Shown: positions 5,962 through 14,200, counted from the first letter of the stretch. The stretch: DNA of 16,274 nt from Endomicrobium sp. (GCA_031264425.1 JAISDY010000130.1:1-16274), one strand, 5' to 3'. Numbers and translations are program-made. Notes: generated from the sequence alone by a model not told the origin.

Positions 5962-6482
5962 AGTCAAAAATTAAGAATACAGTTAGAGATGTGGTTGATT
6001 TTCCCGTAAAAGGAGTTGTTTTTAAAGATATAACGCCTATTCTCAAGGATATAGCTCTTTTTAAAGAAATAATAGATGCGTTTTCATATAGATACAAAAA
6101 TATTAAAGTTGATAAAATTGCCGGCGTTGAGTCCAGAGGATTTCTGTTTGGTATGCCTTTAGCTGTAAAAATGGGTATTCCTTTTATCCCCGTTAGAAAG
6201 AAAGGAAAACTTCCGAGCAAGACTGTTTGGGCGTCCTACTCTATGGAGTACGGTTCCGCAACGATAGAAATGCACGAAGATGCGGTTTCAGAAGGCGAGA
6301 ATGTTTTGTTGATTGACGATTTTCTTGCCACCGGAGGCACTGTCAACGCTTCAGTGGAGCTTGTTGAGAAATTGAAAGGAAAAGTGGTTTCTGCTGTATT
6401 TGTTTGCGAACTTTCTTTTTTAAAAGGCAGAGAGAATATAAAAAATAAAAATATTGACGTTTTTTCTATAGCTAAGTTTTAA
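5952..6482 (+). CDS. apt: Adenine phosphoribosyltransferase
   Basis: Apt salvages adenine by joining it to PRPP, giving AMP. The 176-aa length is normal. FKDITPIL is near the N-terminus, VESRGFLFG forms the hood/flexible-loop region, and LLIDDFLATGGT is the PRPP-binding loop with its paired Asp residues and ATGGT. The start is GTG at 5952, inside the last codons of the sigma-factor gene; the overlap suggests coupled translation. No better start exists, since the family homology begins at once (ESKIKNTVRDVVDFPVKG). AMP from Apt complements the de novo route represented here by purA. tRNA-Arg follows 10 nt downstream. Confidence 0.95.
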   Translation: MDIESKIKNTVRDVVDFPVKGVVFKDITPILKDIALFKEIIDAFSYRYKNIKVDKIAGVESRGFLFGMPLAVKMGIPFIPVRKKGKLPSKTVWASYSMEYGSATIEMHEDAVSEGENVLLIDDFLATGGTVNASVELVEKLKGKVVSAVFVCELSFLKGRENIKNKNIDVFSIAKF

Positions 6483-6492
6483 AACATCACAT

Positions 6493-6566
6493 GCCCTGAT
6501 AGCTCAACTGGATAGAGCAGATCCGTCCTAAGGATAAGGTTGGAGGTTCAACTCCTCTTCAGGGCG
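6493..6566 (+). tRNA. tRNA-Arg (CCT)
   Basis: Acceptor GCCCTGA/TCAGGGC with G discriminator; D-arm GCTC/GAGC; anticodon loop GTCCTAA giving CCT; T-arm GGAGG-TTCAACT-CCTCT. The outermost anticodon-stem pair (27-43) is a G-A opposition; the other four pairs are normal. No CCA is encoded. It reads AGG. Confidence 0.93.
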
Positions 6567-6632
6567 TACTATAAAATTATTTTATATAATTTTTTAAAAA
6601 GATAAGTACAGGAAATGCGTACAGTTTCCAAT

Positions 6633-6647
6633 ATACAAACTTTGTAT
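6633..6647. promoter_or_regulatory. Perfect 15-nt palindrome before glgP, possible operator
   Basis: ATACAAA-C-TTTGTAT is a perfect inverted repeat with 7-bp arms ending 2 nt before the AAAGGAG ribosome-binding site of glgP. A second imperfect dyad, GGAAA (6611-6615) with TTTCC (6625-6629), lies just upstream. The position would suit a repressor site or an RNA hairpin controlling glgP, but A/T-rich palindromes arise easily by chance, and no promoter is clear between 6567 and 6632. Confidence 0.4.
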
Positions 6648-6660
6648 TAAAGGAGCTAGT

Positions 6661-9252
6661 ATGGATTTGGATTTATTTAATGAAAAGCAAGAAACTTATA
6701 CTGTTGAAAATGTAAAAACTTTTGTAGGCATACCTAACCTTCCTGATAATTTAAATCCCTTAATTACAATTGCCGATAATATGTGGTGGTGTTGGAATAG
6801 CGACGCATTTGAGTTGTTTAGAAGAATGGATATGGACATGTGGGAAAAAACATATCATAATCCGAAAGCCATGATTGAAGTTTTAAGCCAAGAAAGACTT
6901 ATAGAACTTTCTCAAGATGACAGTTTTGTTTCCCATGCAGAGAGAGTAAAAAATGCTCTGGACAGGTATCTTGGCATGAATACATGGTATGCAGAACACT
7001 GTTCTGATTATGCTAATTTCAAATTTGCATATTTCTCCACTGAATTTGCCGTACACGAAAGTATTCCTATCTATTCCGGAGGACTTGGCGTTTTATCGGG
7101 AGACCACTTAAAATCTGCAAGTGATATGGGTCTTCCTCTTGTCGGAGTCGGTCTTTTATACAGATATGGGTACTTCAGACAGCGTTTAAGTTTTGACGGT
7201 TTGCAGCAGGAAGAATATGTTGAAAATAATTTTTTTCATATGCCCCTTGAACTTGTAAAAAATGAAGATGGAAGCGAACTTATAATTGATATTGATATTC
7301 CAAATCAAAAAATTTACGCAAGAGCTTGGAAAATTAAGGTGGGAAGAATTCCTCTTTATCTTTTAGACACGAATATAGATAAAAATTCAAAAGACGCAAA
7401 AACTATCACTGGGCAACTGTATGGCGGCGATAGAGATATGCGCATTCGTCAAGAAATAGTTTTGGGTATAGGCGGAGCAAAGCTTCTTGAAGCTTTAAAA
7501 ATAGACCCTGACGTTATACATATAAATGAGGGACATTCGGCTTTTTTATTATTGGAAAAAATCCGACGCCATATGGACAATGGTCTTTCTTTTGACGCGG
7601 CGTTTCAAATAGTAAAAAGCAACTGCGTATTTACCACCCACACTCCTGTTCCCGCAGGAAACGAAATTTTTTCAAGCGATTTGTTTCTAAAATATTTTGG
7701 TACTTTATGCCAAAAATTCGGCATATCAAACGAACAGCTTTTAAAGCTGGGAGAAATCCCTCTTAATCAAAAAGATTTCTCAATGACTATACTTGCTTTA
7801 AAAACTTCAAATAAAGCAAACGGCGTCAGCAGACTGCATGCTACCGTCGCTAGAGATATGTGGCAAGGCATATGGGCTAATCTGCCGAGAAAAGAAGTTC
7901 CCATAACGCACATAACAAACGGCGTTCATACAAACACTTGGATTTCAAATGAAATTTCAGATTTGTTTGACAGATATTTGGGAGAGTGTTGGAGAGACGA
8001 ACCCGCGGATCACACAATTTGGAATAGAGTAACCCAAATACCAGACGCAGAAATATGGAGAGGACATGAAAGAAGAAGAGAACGCCTCGTTACGTTTGCA
8101 AGGTCTAGGCTTCGCCGTCAGCTTGAAAGGAACGGAGCAACTAGAAAAATAATAAATCTTGCCGATGAGGTTTTAGATCCGGAAGCGTTGACAATAGGTT
8201 TTGCAAGGAGATTTGCTTCTTACAAAAGAGGCAATTTAATATTTAAAGATTTAAACAGAATAAAAAAAATTCTTACTAATAAAGATTTTCCCGTTCAAAT
8301 AATAATGGCCGGCAAAGCTCACCCGCAGGATAATACAGGCAAGGCTATTATTCAGAATATAATTTCTCTGTCAAAAGATCCTGATTTGCAAAGAAAAGTG
8401 GTATTTTTGGAAGAGTATGACGTGAACGTAGCGCATTACCTTGTTCAAGGAGCAGACATTTGGCTTAACAACCCTCTAAGACCTGAAGAAGCCTCCGGTA
8501 CAAGCGGAATGAAAGCGGCTGTAAACGGAGTGTTAAATTTTAGCGTTCTTGACGGCTGGTGGTGCGAAGGTTACAATGGGAGTAACGGCTGGACTATAGG
8601 CTCAATAAAGCGCTATCCCGATAGAGAATATCAGGATTTAGTTGAAAGCAGAGATATTTACGAAATATTGGAAAATGAAATCATACCTTTATTTTTTACA
8701 AGAGGACAAGATTCTATACCAAGAGGTTGGACGCAGAAAATGAAGTTTTCAATGCAGACTTTAGGTCCGGTATTTAATACTAATAGAATGATAGAGGAAT
8801 ATACAAAAAAGTTTTATATTCCTACCGCGTTAGAGTATGCCAAATACAAAAAAGATAATTACGAGCCAGTTAAGAAAAAAAGCGAATGGATTAAAGGTAT
8901 TTACGGCAATTGGAATGCCGTAAAATTTATTTCAACAAGCGATAATATTTTAAACGAGATGAAAATTTCAAACGAAATAACCGTGCAGGCGAAAGCTTAT
9001 TTGGGATCCATTTCGCCAAACGATGTGAGCGTTCAAATTTACAGCGGATATGTTAGCGACGAGCAATCTGTAAGCGAACCGAGCATAGGCGTAATGAATC
9101 TTGTTTCAAAAGATAACGATAATTATGTTTTTGAAGGAAAAATTCTGATTGACAAAGTCGGCAAATGCGGATATACTTTACGTGTTTTACCTCAGTATGA
9201 AGGAGAAGTTCAGATAGTGCCGGGTCTAATAAAGTGGATACAGAGGATTTGA
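6661..9252 (+). CDS. glgP: Alpha-glucan (glycogen/maltodextrin) phosphorylase, DUF3417 type
   Basis: This GT35 enzyme releases glucose 1-phosphate from glycogen or maltodextrin using phosphate and PLP. The first roughly 100 residues (NMWWCWNSDAFELFRRMD) are the DUF3417 domain found in the Thermotoga/Mycobacterium branch. FSTEFAVHESIPIYSGGLG then GDHLKSASDMG form the conserved N-lobe, HTPVPAGNE and ITNGVHTNTW follow, and the PLP lysine is K618 in EASGTSGMKAAVNG. A C-terminal beta-rich region of about 130 residues completes the usual length of this subtype (863 aa). AAAGGAG lies 5 nt before the ATG. It follows tRNA-Arg after a 94-nt AT-rich leader with dyads and runs directly into gph. It indicates glycogen or malto-oligosaccharide use; the exact chain-length preference is not visible. 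Confidence 0.96.
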   Translation: MDLDLFNEKQETYTVENVKTFVGIPNLPDNLNPLITIADNMWWCWNSDAFELFRRMDMDMWEKTYHNPKAMIEVLSQERLIELSQDDSFVSHAERVKNALDRYLGMNTWYAEHCSDYANFKFAYFSTEFAVHESIPIYSGGLGVLSGDHLKSASDMGLPLVGVGLLYRYGYFRQRLSFDGLQQEEYVENNFFHMPLELVKNEDGSELIIDIDIPNQKIYARAWKIKVGRIPLYLLDTNIDKNSKDAKTITGQLYGGDRDMRIRQEIVLGIGGAKLLEALKIDPDVIHINEGHSAFLLLEKIRRHMDNGLSFDAAFQIVKSNCVFTTHTPVPAGNEIFSSDLFLKYFGTLCQKFGISNEQLLKLGEIPLNQKDFSMTILALKTSNKANGVSRLHATVARDMWQGIWANLPRKEVPITHITNGVHTNTWISNEISDLFDRYLGECWRDEPADHTIWNRVTQIPDAEIWRGHERRRERLVTFARSRLRRQLERNGATRKIINLADEVLDPEALTIGFARRFASYKRGNLIFKDLNRIKKILTNKDFPVQIIMAGKAHPQDNTGKAIIQNIISLSKDPDLQRKVVFLEEYDVNVAHYLVQGADIWLNNPLRPEEASGTSGMKAAVNGVLNFSVLDGWWCEGYNGSNGWTIGSIKRYPDREYQDLVESRDIYEILENEIIPLFFTRGQDSIPRGWTQKMKFSMQTLGPVFNTNRMIEEYTKKFYIPTALEYAKYKKDNYEPVKKKSEWIKGIYGNWNAVKFISTSDNILNEMKISNEITVQAKAYLGSISPNDVSVQIYSGYVSDEQSVSEPSIGVMNLVSKDNDNYVFEGKILIDKVGKCGYTLRVLPQYEGEVQIVPGLIKWIQRI

Positions 9253-9256
9253 AGTT

Positions 9257-9895
9257 ATGGGGTTTGATTTTTTAATTTATGATTTAGACGGAACGCTTGT
9301 AGATTCTTTAGGCGATATTGCCTCTTCGGTTAATTCGGTAAGGGTAGATAACGGACTTGAGCATTTGTCTTTAGAACATATACGTTCTTATTTAGGAAGC
9401 GGAGTAAACGCTCTTATATCAAAAGCTATTCCTGACAATAGCGAAAAAGTTAAACAAAATGTTGACGGTTTTAAGCCTTATTACAAGCGGCGTATGCTTG
9501 ACACTACCGTTATGTTTAGCGGCGTCAAAGAAATGTTGGAATCTTTAAAAGATAAAAAGAAAGCGATTCTGACAAATAAAAATGAAGTTTACGCAAAAGA
9601 GATTGTGGAAAAACTTGGAATTGCCGATTATTTTGTTGAAGTTTGGGGCGGTGACACTTTAGCTGTAAGAAAGCCCGATCCAAAAACAATTCTTGAATTG
9701 GTAAAAACTACAAAATCTAAACTTTCAAAAACAGTTATGATTGGCGACAACGCAAACGATTTTTTAGTGGCAAAAGCCGCCGGCGTCCGGATTATAGCCG
9801 TTGCTTACGGTTATTGTGATTTAGACCAAATAAAAGCGTACGGACCTGACTACATAGTAAAAACGCCGCAAGAGATAGCGAGTATTGTTTTATAA
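9257..9895 (+). CDS. gph: HAD-family phosphatase, phosphoglycolate phosphatase-like
   Basis: A 212-aa haloacid-dehalogenase hydrolase of the Gph/PGP type, probably removing phosphate from 2-phosphoglycolate (a DNA-repair by-product) or a related small phosphate ester. All four HAD motifs are present: DLDGTLVDS with nucleophile D9 and acid/base D11, ILTNK (motif II Thr), RKPDP (motif III Lys), and MIGDNANDF (motif IV acidic pair). A helical cap lies between motifs I and II, as in subclass C1. It starts 4 nt after glgP and ends at a strong terminator, so it is the last gene of the panD-to-gph run. The substrate is a family-level guess; a pyrophosphatase or sugar phosphatase is possible. Confidence 0.88.
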   Translation: MGFDFLIYDLDGTLVDSLGDIASSVNSVRVDNGLEHLSLEHIRSYLGSGVNALISKAIPDNSEKVKQNVDGFKPYYKRRMLDTTVMFSGVKEMLESLKDKKKAILTNKNEVYAKEIVEKLGIADYFVEVWGGDTLAVRKPDPKTILELVKTTKSKLSKTVMIGDNANDFLVAKAAGVRIIAVAYGYCDLDQIKAYGPDYIVKTPQEIASIVL

Positions 9896-9896
9896 A

Positions 9897-9938
9897 GACA
9901 AAAAGACTAGGATGATTTTAAAACCTAGTCTTTTTGTC
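9897..9938. terminator. Bidirectional intrinsic terminator
   Basis: GACAAAAAGACTAGG (9897-9911) and its exact reverse complement (9924-9938) form a 15-bp stem with a 12-nt loop. Read either way, the inner GACTAGG/CCTAGTC stem is followed by TTTTT. It separates gph on the plus strand from the convergent gene on the minus strand. Confidence 0.9.
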
Positions 9939-9950
9939 AACTTGCAAATC

Positions 9951-10366
9951 TTATTTCTTTTCGGCTTTCTTCTTATCAAAGTGAGCTTTCTTTTCGTGTA
10001 TTTTCTTACGTCCTTCGTCGCTTGTTACAAAATCTACCTTGCTATCCACAGCTTTATCTTTATCGGCTTCATACTCGCTTATTTTGGCTTGCAGCTTAGA
10101 AATTTTTTCTTTTTTCATAGCTATTTTTTTGTCTAAGAAATCCGCGACAATTTTTCTTACGTCCTTCTTTATATTGTCTTTCTTGTTGTCTGCAGCTTTT
10201 TCATACTTGGATACTAAGTCGTCTAGTTTAGTAATGTACTTTACTTAGCCTCTTTAAACTCTTTTACCTTTGGATCCTTGTTATCATGATGGGCAAGAGA
10301 CACTGCTGGAACAAAACAAGAAAAAAAGAAAACGCTACATAATACCAACGTCACTTTCTTTAACAT
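9951..10366 (-). pseudogene. Secreted lysine-rich coiled-coil protein gene, frameshifted
   Basis: I do not recognise this protein. An ATG at 10366 is preceded by an exceptionally strong GGAGGAGG (10379-10372). It opens a frame with a clear signal peptide, MLKKVTLVLCSVFFFSCF then VPAVSLA before HHDNK, which stops at codon 42 (TAA, 10243-10241). From 10244 to 9951 the next frame is open for 97 codons and continues the same style: VKYITKLDDLVSKYEKAADN, KKDVRKIVADFLDKKI, MKKEKISKLQAKISEYEADK, and a KKAEKK end. Adding one base near 10244 (AAGTAAAG to AAGGTAAAG) joins the two parts into a 138-aa periplasmic, highly charged helical protein. The gene follows the dCMP deaminase by 40 nt, a TATAAT (10411-10406) lies upstream, and the bidirectional terminator follows. 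It is either a recent pseudogene or a sequencing error; no slippery heptamer for programmed frameshifting is visible. Confidence 0.8.
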
Positions 10367-10406
10367 AAAAACCTCCTCCGGTTATTTCAAACTCTTCTAC
10401 TACGCA

Positions 10407-10907
10407 TTATAGAAATTGCGTTATAGAGAGATTGTTTAAATGCAAAGTAGAAAATTCTACTCCCGCTTCCGAGAAAAGTTCCTTAAAAGTAGTATCGGGG
10501 TATTCTATATCTGCGACAACTTTTTTTATTCCAGCATTTACTATCATTTTTGCGCATAGCACACACGGAGAATGGGTACAGTAAAGAGTTGAACCTTTGA
10601 TATTGATTCCATGGTACCCGCCTTGAATAATTGCATTTTGTTCGGCGTGTATAGCCCTGCATATTTCATGTCTTTGACCTGACGGGATGTTCAAGGCGTT
10701 TCTTAAACAGCCTAGAGACAAACAATCTTTTGTTCCAGAAGCCGCGCCATTATAGCCCGTGGTAAGAATTCTCTTATCTCTTACAATAACAGCACCAACA
10801 TGATGACGTTCGCAAGTGGATCTTTCCGCAATAAGCCATGCCAATTTCATAAAATAGTCGTCCCAAGAAGGACGATTATTTATATCAGTGTTCTTTTCGG
10901 TTGCCAT
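10407..10907 (-). CDS. dCMP deaminase (ComEB-like)
   Basis: The enzyme deaminates deoxycytidylate to dUMP, the substrate of thymidylate synthase, and so links to thyX at the end of this window. The 166-aa protein has RPSWDDYFM at the N-terminus, HHVGAVIV, the zinc/proton-shuttle motif HAEQNAI with H87 and E89, and PCVLCAKM with C115 and C118. C32, C62, C67 and C83 match the extra metal-binding region seen in phage T4-type and ComEB enzymes. No Shine-Dalgarno sequence precedes the ATG, but a consensus-type promoter ends 6 nt before it, so the mRNA is probably leaderless. It is transcribed divergently from glyQ. Confidence 0.93.
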   Translation of the reverse strand: MATEKNTDINNRPSWDDYFMKLAWLIAERSTCERHHVGAVIVRDKRILTTGYNGAASGTKDCLSLGCLRNALNIPSGQRHEICRAIHAEQNAIIQGGYHGINIKGSTLYCTHSPCVLCAKMIVNAGIKKVVADIEYPDTTFKELFSEAGVEFSTLHLNNLSITQFL

Positions 10908-10913
10908 GAGACA

Positions 10914-10942
10914 ATTTAACTAAAAAATCCGTATTGTGTCAA
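10914..10942 (-). promoter_or_regulatory. Promoter of the dCMP deaminase, predicted to give a leaderless mRNA
   Basis: On the minus strand, a perfect TTGACA (10942-10937), a 17-nt spacer and TTAAAT (10919-10914). The +1 position expected 7 nt after the -10 is the A of the start codon (10907). The -35 overlaps that of the divergent glyQ promoter. Confidence 0.75.
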
Positions 10943-10963
10943 CATGCTTTTTTTTGTTAAAAT
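10934..10963 (+). promoter_or_regulatory. Probable promoter of glyQ-glyS
   Basis: TTGTGT (10934-10939), an 18-nt spacer and TAAAAT (10958-10963), with transcription expected near 10970 and a leader of about 34 nt. The -35 is weak and shares bases with the opposing -35, so the two polymerases should compete. Confidence 0.5.
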
Positions 10964-11003
10964 ATTTCCCTGGGTTAGACTTGTATGTTAATCGGGAGAT
11001 CGT

Positions 11004-11876
11004 ATGAATTTTCAAGAAATTATTATGACTTTACAGAAATTTTGGGCAAAGCAGGGCTGTCTTGTATGGCAGCCTTACGATTTAGAAAAAGGTGCGGGTA
11101 CTTTTAACCCCGCTACTTTTTTACGGGCTTTGGGTTCTAAGCCATGGAGCGCCGCTTATGTTGAGCCTTCCAGAAGACCTACTGACGGCAGGTATGGCGA
11201 AAATCCTAATAGGCTTCAACATTATTATCAATTTCAGGTGATTATGAAGCCGGCTCCAAAAAATATACAGCAAATTTATTTAGAAAGTTTAAAAGCAATG
11301 GGTTTAGATCCCAAGAAGCACGATATAAGATTTGTTGAAGACGATTGGGAATCTCCGACTCTTGGCGCTTGGGGGCTTGGTTGGGAAGTTTGGATTGACG
11401 GTATGGAAGCAACGCAGTTCACTTATTTTCAACAGGTTGGAGGAATATCTCTAAATCCTATTTCGGTTGAAATTACATATGGGACCGAGCGCCTTGCCAT
11501 GTATGTTCAAAAGAAAGATAACATATATGAGTTGCAATGGAACGACACTGTGACTTATGGCGATATTCACCTTGAAGATGAAAAACAGTGGTCTGCTTAT
11601 AATTTTGAAAAAGCTAATGTTGATATGTTAAAAAGACATTTTACCGATTGGGAAAATGAAGCGAAGAATCTTATTCAAAATGAACTTCCTCTTCCAGCAT
11701 ATGATGCTGTTATGAAATGCTCCCACCTGTTCAATTTGCTTGATGCTAGGGGGGCAATTTCAGTCTCTGAAAGAGTTGGTTATATTCTTAAGGTTAGGAC
11801 TATGGCAAAATCTGTTGCTGAAAAGTATTTGGCAACGGTTGATGACGTCAATTTAGATGTTGTTGCAAATAAATAA
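11004..11876 (+). CDS. glyQ: Glycyl-tRNA synthetase alpha subunit
   Basis: This is the catalytic class II core subunit of the bacterial alpha2-beta2 glycyl-tRNA synthetase, which activates glycine and, with GlyS, charges tRNA-Gly. The 290-aa length is close to the usual 290-300. Recognisable segments are [20 protein letters not shown] near the start, [20 protein letters not shown] (motif 2 area with ATP-binding Arg), [20 protein letters not shown], and [19 protein letters not shown] lies 5 nt before the ATG. glyS follows 29 nt after the stop, the normal arrangement for the two-gene enzyme. Confidence 0.97.
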   Translation: MNFQEIIMTLQKFWAKQGCLVWQPYDLEKGAGTFNPATFLRALGSKPWSAAYVEPSRRPTDGRYGENPNRLQHYYQFQVIMKPAPKNIQQIYLESLKAMGLDPKKHDIRFVEDDWESPTLGAWGLGWEVWIDGMEATQFTYFQQVGGISLNPISVEITYGTERLAMYVQKKDNIYELQWNDTVTYGDIHLEDEKQWSAYNFEKANVDMLKRHFTDWENEAKNLIQNELPLPAYDAVMKCSHLFNLLDARGAISVSERVGYILKVRTMAKSVAEKYLATVDDVNLDVVANK

Positions 11877-11905
11877 AATTCGTTACAAAACTCATGGAGC
11901 AAAGA

Positions 11906-14017
11906 ATGTCTAATGATAATGAAAGAATAGCTTTACTTGAAATAGGAACGGAAGAAATTCCCACGTCGTATATTGAACCTGCTTTAAAACAAATTGAACA
12001 AACTGCTTTAAAAGAGTTTGCAAGTTTAAATATAAAGCACGGTTTAGTAAAAACTTTTGCCACGCCAAGAAGACTTATATTGATTGTTGAAAATTTATCT
12101 ATTAAAAGCGAAGATAAGACTGAGGAAATTTTGGGACCTTCATGGAAAGCTGCAAAAGATATAAATGGGCAGTGGACTCAAGCGGCTAAAGGTTTTGCCG
12201 CAAAAAATGGAACTATATCCGACAAGCTGAATAAAAAGGTTACGGAAAAAGGCGAGTATCTCTCTTTTACAAAAAAGACAAAAGGTGAAAAAACTGAAAA
12301 TCTCTTAACAGTTATTTTTCCAAAGATAATAAGCAGCATATCTTTCCCTAAAGCTATGATATGGGAAGAGAGCGGGTTTAAATTTGCAAGACCTATAAGG
12401 AACATAATAGCACTTTTTGGCAAGAAGATAATTAAATTTAGAATAGCTGACGTTGACTCTTCCAATTGGACGATAGGTCTTCATACTTATGACAGATCAA
12501 AAATAAAAATAGATTATCCTGAAAATTATATAACCGTATTAAAAAATAAATCCGTTTTAGTCGATCAGAATGCAAGACGCGAAGAAATGAAAAAGTCTAT
12601 AGAGTTTGTGGTCAAAAGAGTCGGCAGTGTTGTTCCCGATGAGACTTTAGTTGACGAAGTAAATTATTTAGTTGAATATCCGTCGGCAGTTCTTTGCGAT
12701 TTTGATAAAAAGTATTTAGATTTGCCTCCGGAAGTTCTTACAGTATGCATGAAAAAAAGCCAAAAGTGTTTTGCGGTCAACGATAAGAATGGAAAATTTT
12801 TAAATTGTTTTATCGGGGTTAAGAATGGAGTTTCCACATATTTGGACATAGCTAAGGAAGGGTATGAAAGAGTTGTTGCTGCAAGGCTTGCCGACGCTGA
12901 ATTTTTTTATAAGAACGATCTGAAAAGCGATCTTAACACTAATATTGAAAAACTTAAAGGCGTTGTTTTTCATAAAGAAATAGGAACTATTTATGAAAAG
13001 ATTAAAAGGGTAAAAAAGATAGCGTTTCTTTTCAATAAAGAATTCAACATGCAAATGGATGAAAAATCACTTGAAAGAGCTGTGATGCTTTCAAAAGCTG
13101 ATCTAGTAAGCGAGATGGTGTTTGAATATCCGGAGCTTCAGGGCGTTATGGGCAAAATTTACGCTTTGAAATCAGGGGTAGATACCGATGTTGCAGAATC
13201 TGTTGAGCAACATTATTGGCCCTTGAGTGCGTCCGGAAAACTTCCTTCAAATAAATTGGCTTCTTTAATATCTTTGGCTGATAAAATAGACACTTTAGCA
13301 GCGAACTTTTCAATTGGGCTTGAGCCTTCAGGTTCGGCTGATCCTTACGGGCTTAGAAGAGCCGGAATAGGATTTATAAGGATTGCGACGGAAATTCTCC
13401 CTAATAAAGGATTAAGCTCTGCAATTGAAAAGGTATTTGAGTTTTTGCCGGAAAATATAAAAAGTAACCCAAAATCTAAAACGGCTTACGAGAAACTTGT
13501 TAATTTTTTACGCCAAAGGATAGAAGGTATTCTTGAATCTGAAGGCTATAGTTTTGATGAGGTTAAATCTGTAATTAATGTTTTATGCGATAATAAATTT
13601 AAAGATTTGGGTTCTTTTCTGCCAAAACTTGCAGCTTTAAAGAATGCAAGACAAAAAGGCGATTTCTCGTCTATTTCCGCTGTTTTTAAGAGAATAAACA
13701 ATATTTTAAGTCAGGCAAGAAAACAAAATATTGATATTTTGGATATTATAAATGAAAGTTTATTAGCAGAAGATGCAGAAAAAAATCTATTTGATTGCGT
13801 TAAAAAGACAAAATTAGAAGTTGCTGAATATATTTCTCAAAATAAATATGCCGAAGTTTTTGATAAGGTTTTAGAAATAAAACCTAGTATTGACGGATTT
13901 TTTGAAAAAGTTATGGTAATGTCAGAAGATGCTAAAATAAAATCAAACAGAATATCTTTGTTAAATTACACAAAGGATATTTTCGCAGAATTTTTAGATT
14001 TCTCGGCTTTGCAGTAA
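11906..14017 (+). CDS. glyS: Glycyl-tRNA synthetase beta subunit
   Basis: The large partner of GlyQ, which binds tRNA-Gly and is required for aminoacylation. It begins with LLEIGTEEIPTSYIEPAL, typical of GlyS, followed by the B3/B4-like domain, with FATPRRL near residue 50. A central HD-type helical part includes SVEQHYWPLSASGKLPSN, DKIDTLAANFSIGLEPSGS and DPYGLRRAGIGFIRI, and a C-terminal anticodon-binding helical region of about 100 residues follows. At 703 aa it is the usual length (about 690). An in-frame ATG exists at 11894, but the only ribosome-binding site, GGAG at 11896-11899, lies inside it and is spaced 6 nt from the ATG at 11906, so that start is used. Confidence 0.96.
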   Translation: MSNDNERIALLEIGTEEIPTSYIEPALKQIEQTALKEFASLNIKHGLVKTFATPRRLILIVENLSIKSEDKTEEILGPSWKAAKDINGQWTQAAKGFAAKNGTISDKLNKKVTEKGEYLSFTKKTKGEKTENLLTVIFPKIISSISFPKAMIWEESGFKFARPIRNIIALFGKKIIKFRIADVDSSNWTIGLHTYDRSKIKIDYPENYITVLKNKSVLVDQNARREEMKKSIEFVVKRVGSVVPDETLVDEVNYLVEYPSAVLCDFDKKYLDLPPEVLTVCMKKSQKCFAVNDKNGKFLNCFIGVKNGVSTYLDIAKEGYERVVAARLADAEFFYKNDLKSDLNTNIEKLKGVVFHKEIGTIYEKIKRVKKIAFLFNKEFNMQMDEKSLERAVMLSKADLVSEMVFEYPELQGVMGKIYALKSGVDTDVAESVEQHYWPLSASGKLPSNKLASLISLADKIDTLAANFSIGLEPSGSADPYGLRRAGIGFIRIATEILPNKGLSSAIEKVFEFLPENIKSNPKSKTAYEKLVNFLRQRIEGILESEGYSFDEVKSVINVLCDNKFKDLGSFLPKLAALKNARQKGDFSSISAVFKRINNILSQARKQNIDILDIINESLLAEDAEKNLFDCVKKTKLEVAEYISQNKYAEVFDKVLEIKPSIDGFFEKVMVMSEDAKIKSNRISLLNYTKDIFAEFLDFSALQ

Positions 14018-14106
14018 AAATAAGTTTAATGTAACGTAAATTTGTAAAAATATATTCTAATATCTTATTTTCGTCACTCAATTTGTTTACTAATAAGCGC
14101 TGTTTA

Positions 14107-14160
14107 AGAAGATACCGCTTTATCAGTTGGACAATTAAGAGTTAAAGTGGTCTTTCTTCT
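14107..14160. other. Long imperfect hairpin in the glyS to tRNA-Lys gap
   Basis: The 281 nt between glyS and tRNA-Lys hold no credible gene. Within them, ACCGCTTTA (14114-14122) pairs with TAAAGTGGT (14143-14151), 9 bp with one G.U. The stem is extended past a small internal loop by AGAAGA (14107-14112) with TCTTCT (14155-14160). A T-rich run (14174-14187) follows after 13 nt. It could be a glyS 3' structure, a weak terminator or a small RNA; the T-run is too far away for a textbook terminator. Confidence 0.4.
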
Positions 14161-14200
14161 GTTTTACGACGGCGTTTTTTTGTTTTTTGCATAAATCTGT

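Noticed and set aside
6573..6595. AT-only hairpin AAAATTAT/ATAATTTT followed by T residues after tRNA-Arg, as a terminator
   Set aside because: The stem has no G or C pair, so it is too weak; glgP would otherwise need a promoter, which I cannot see downstream. The TATAAT inside it (6585-6590) has no -35 partner.
9885..10248. Two plus-strand ORFs rich in Phe/Leu/Ile that look like membrane proteins
   Set aside because: They are the antisense reading of the lysine-rich minus-strand gene (Lys codons read as Phe/Leu), and the first crosses the terminator.
10241..10250. Programmed -1 frameshift in the lysine-rich gene
   Set aside because: No X-XXY-YYZ slippery heptamer or strong downstream structure is visible at the shift point, so a simple deletion is more likely.
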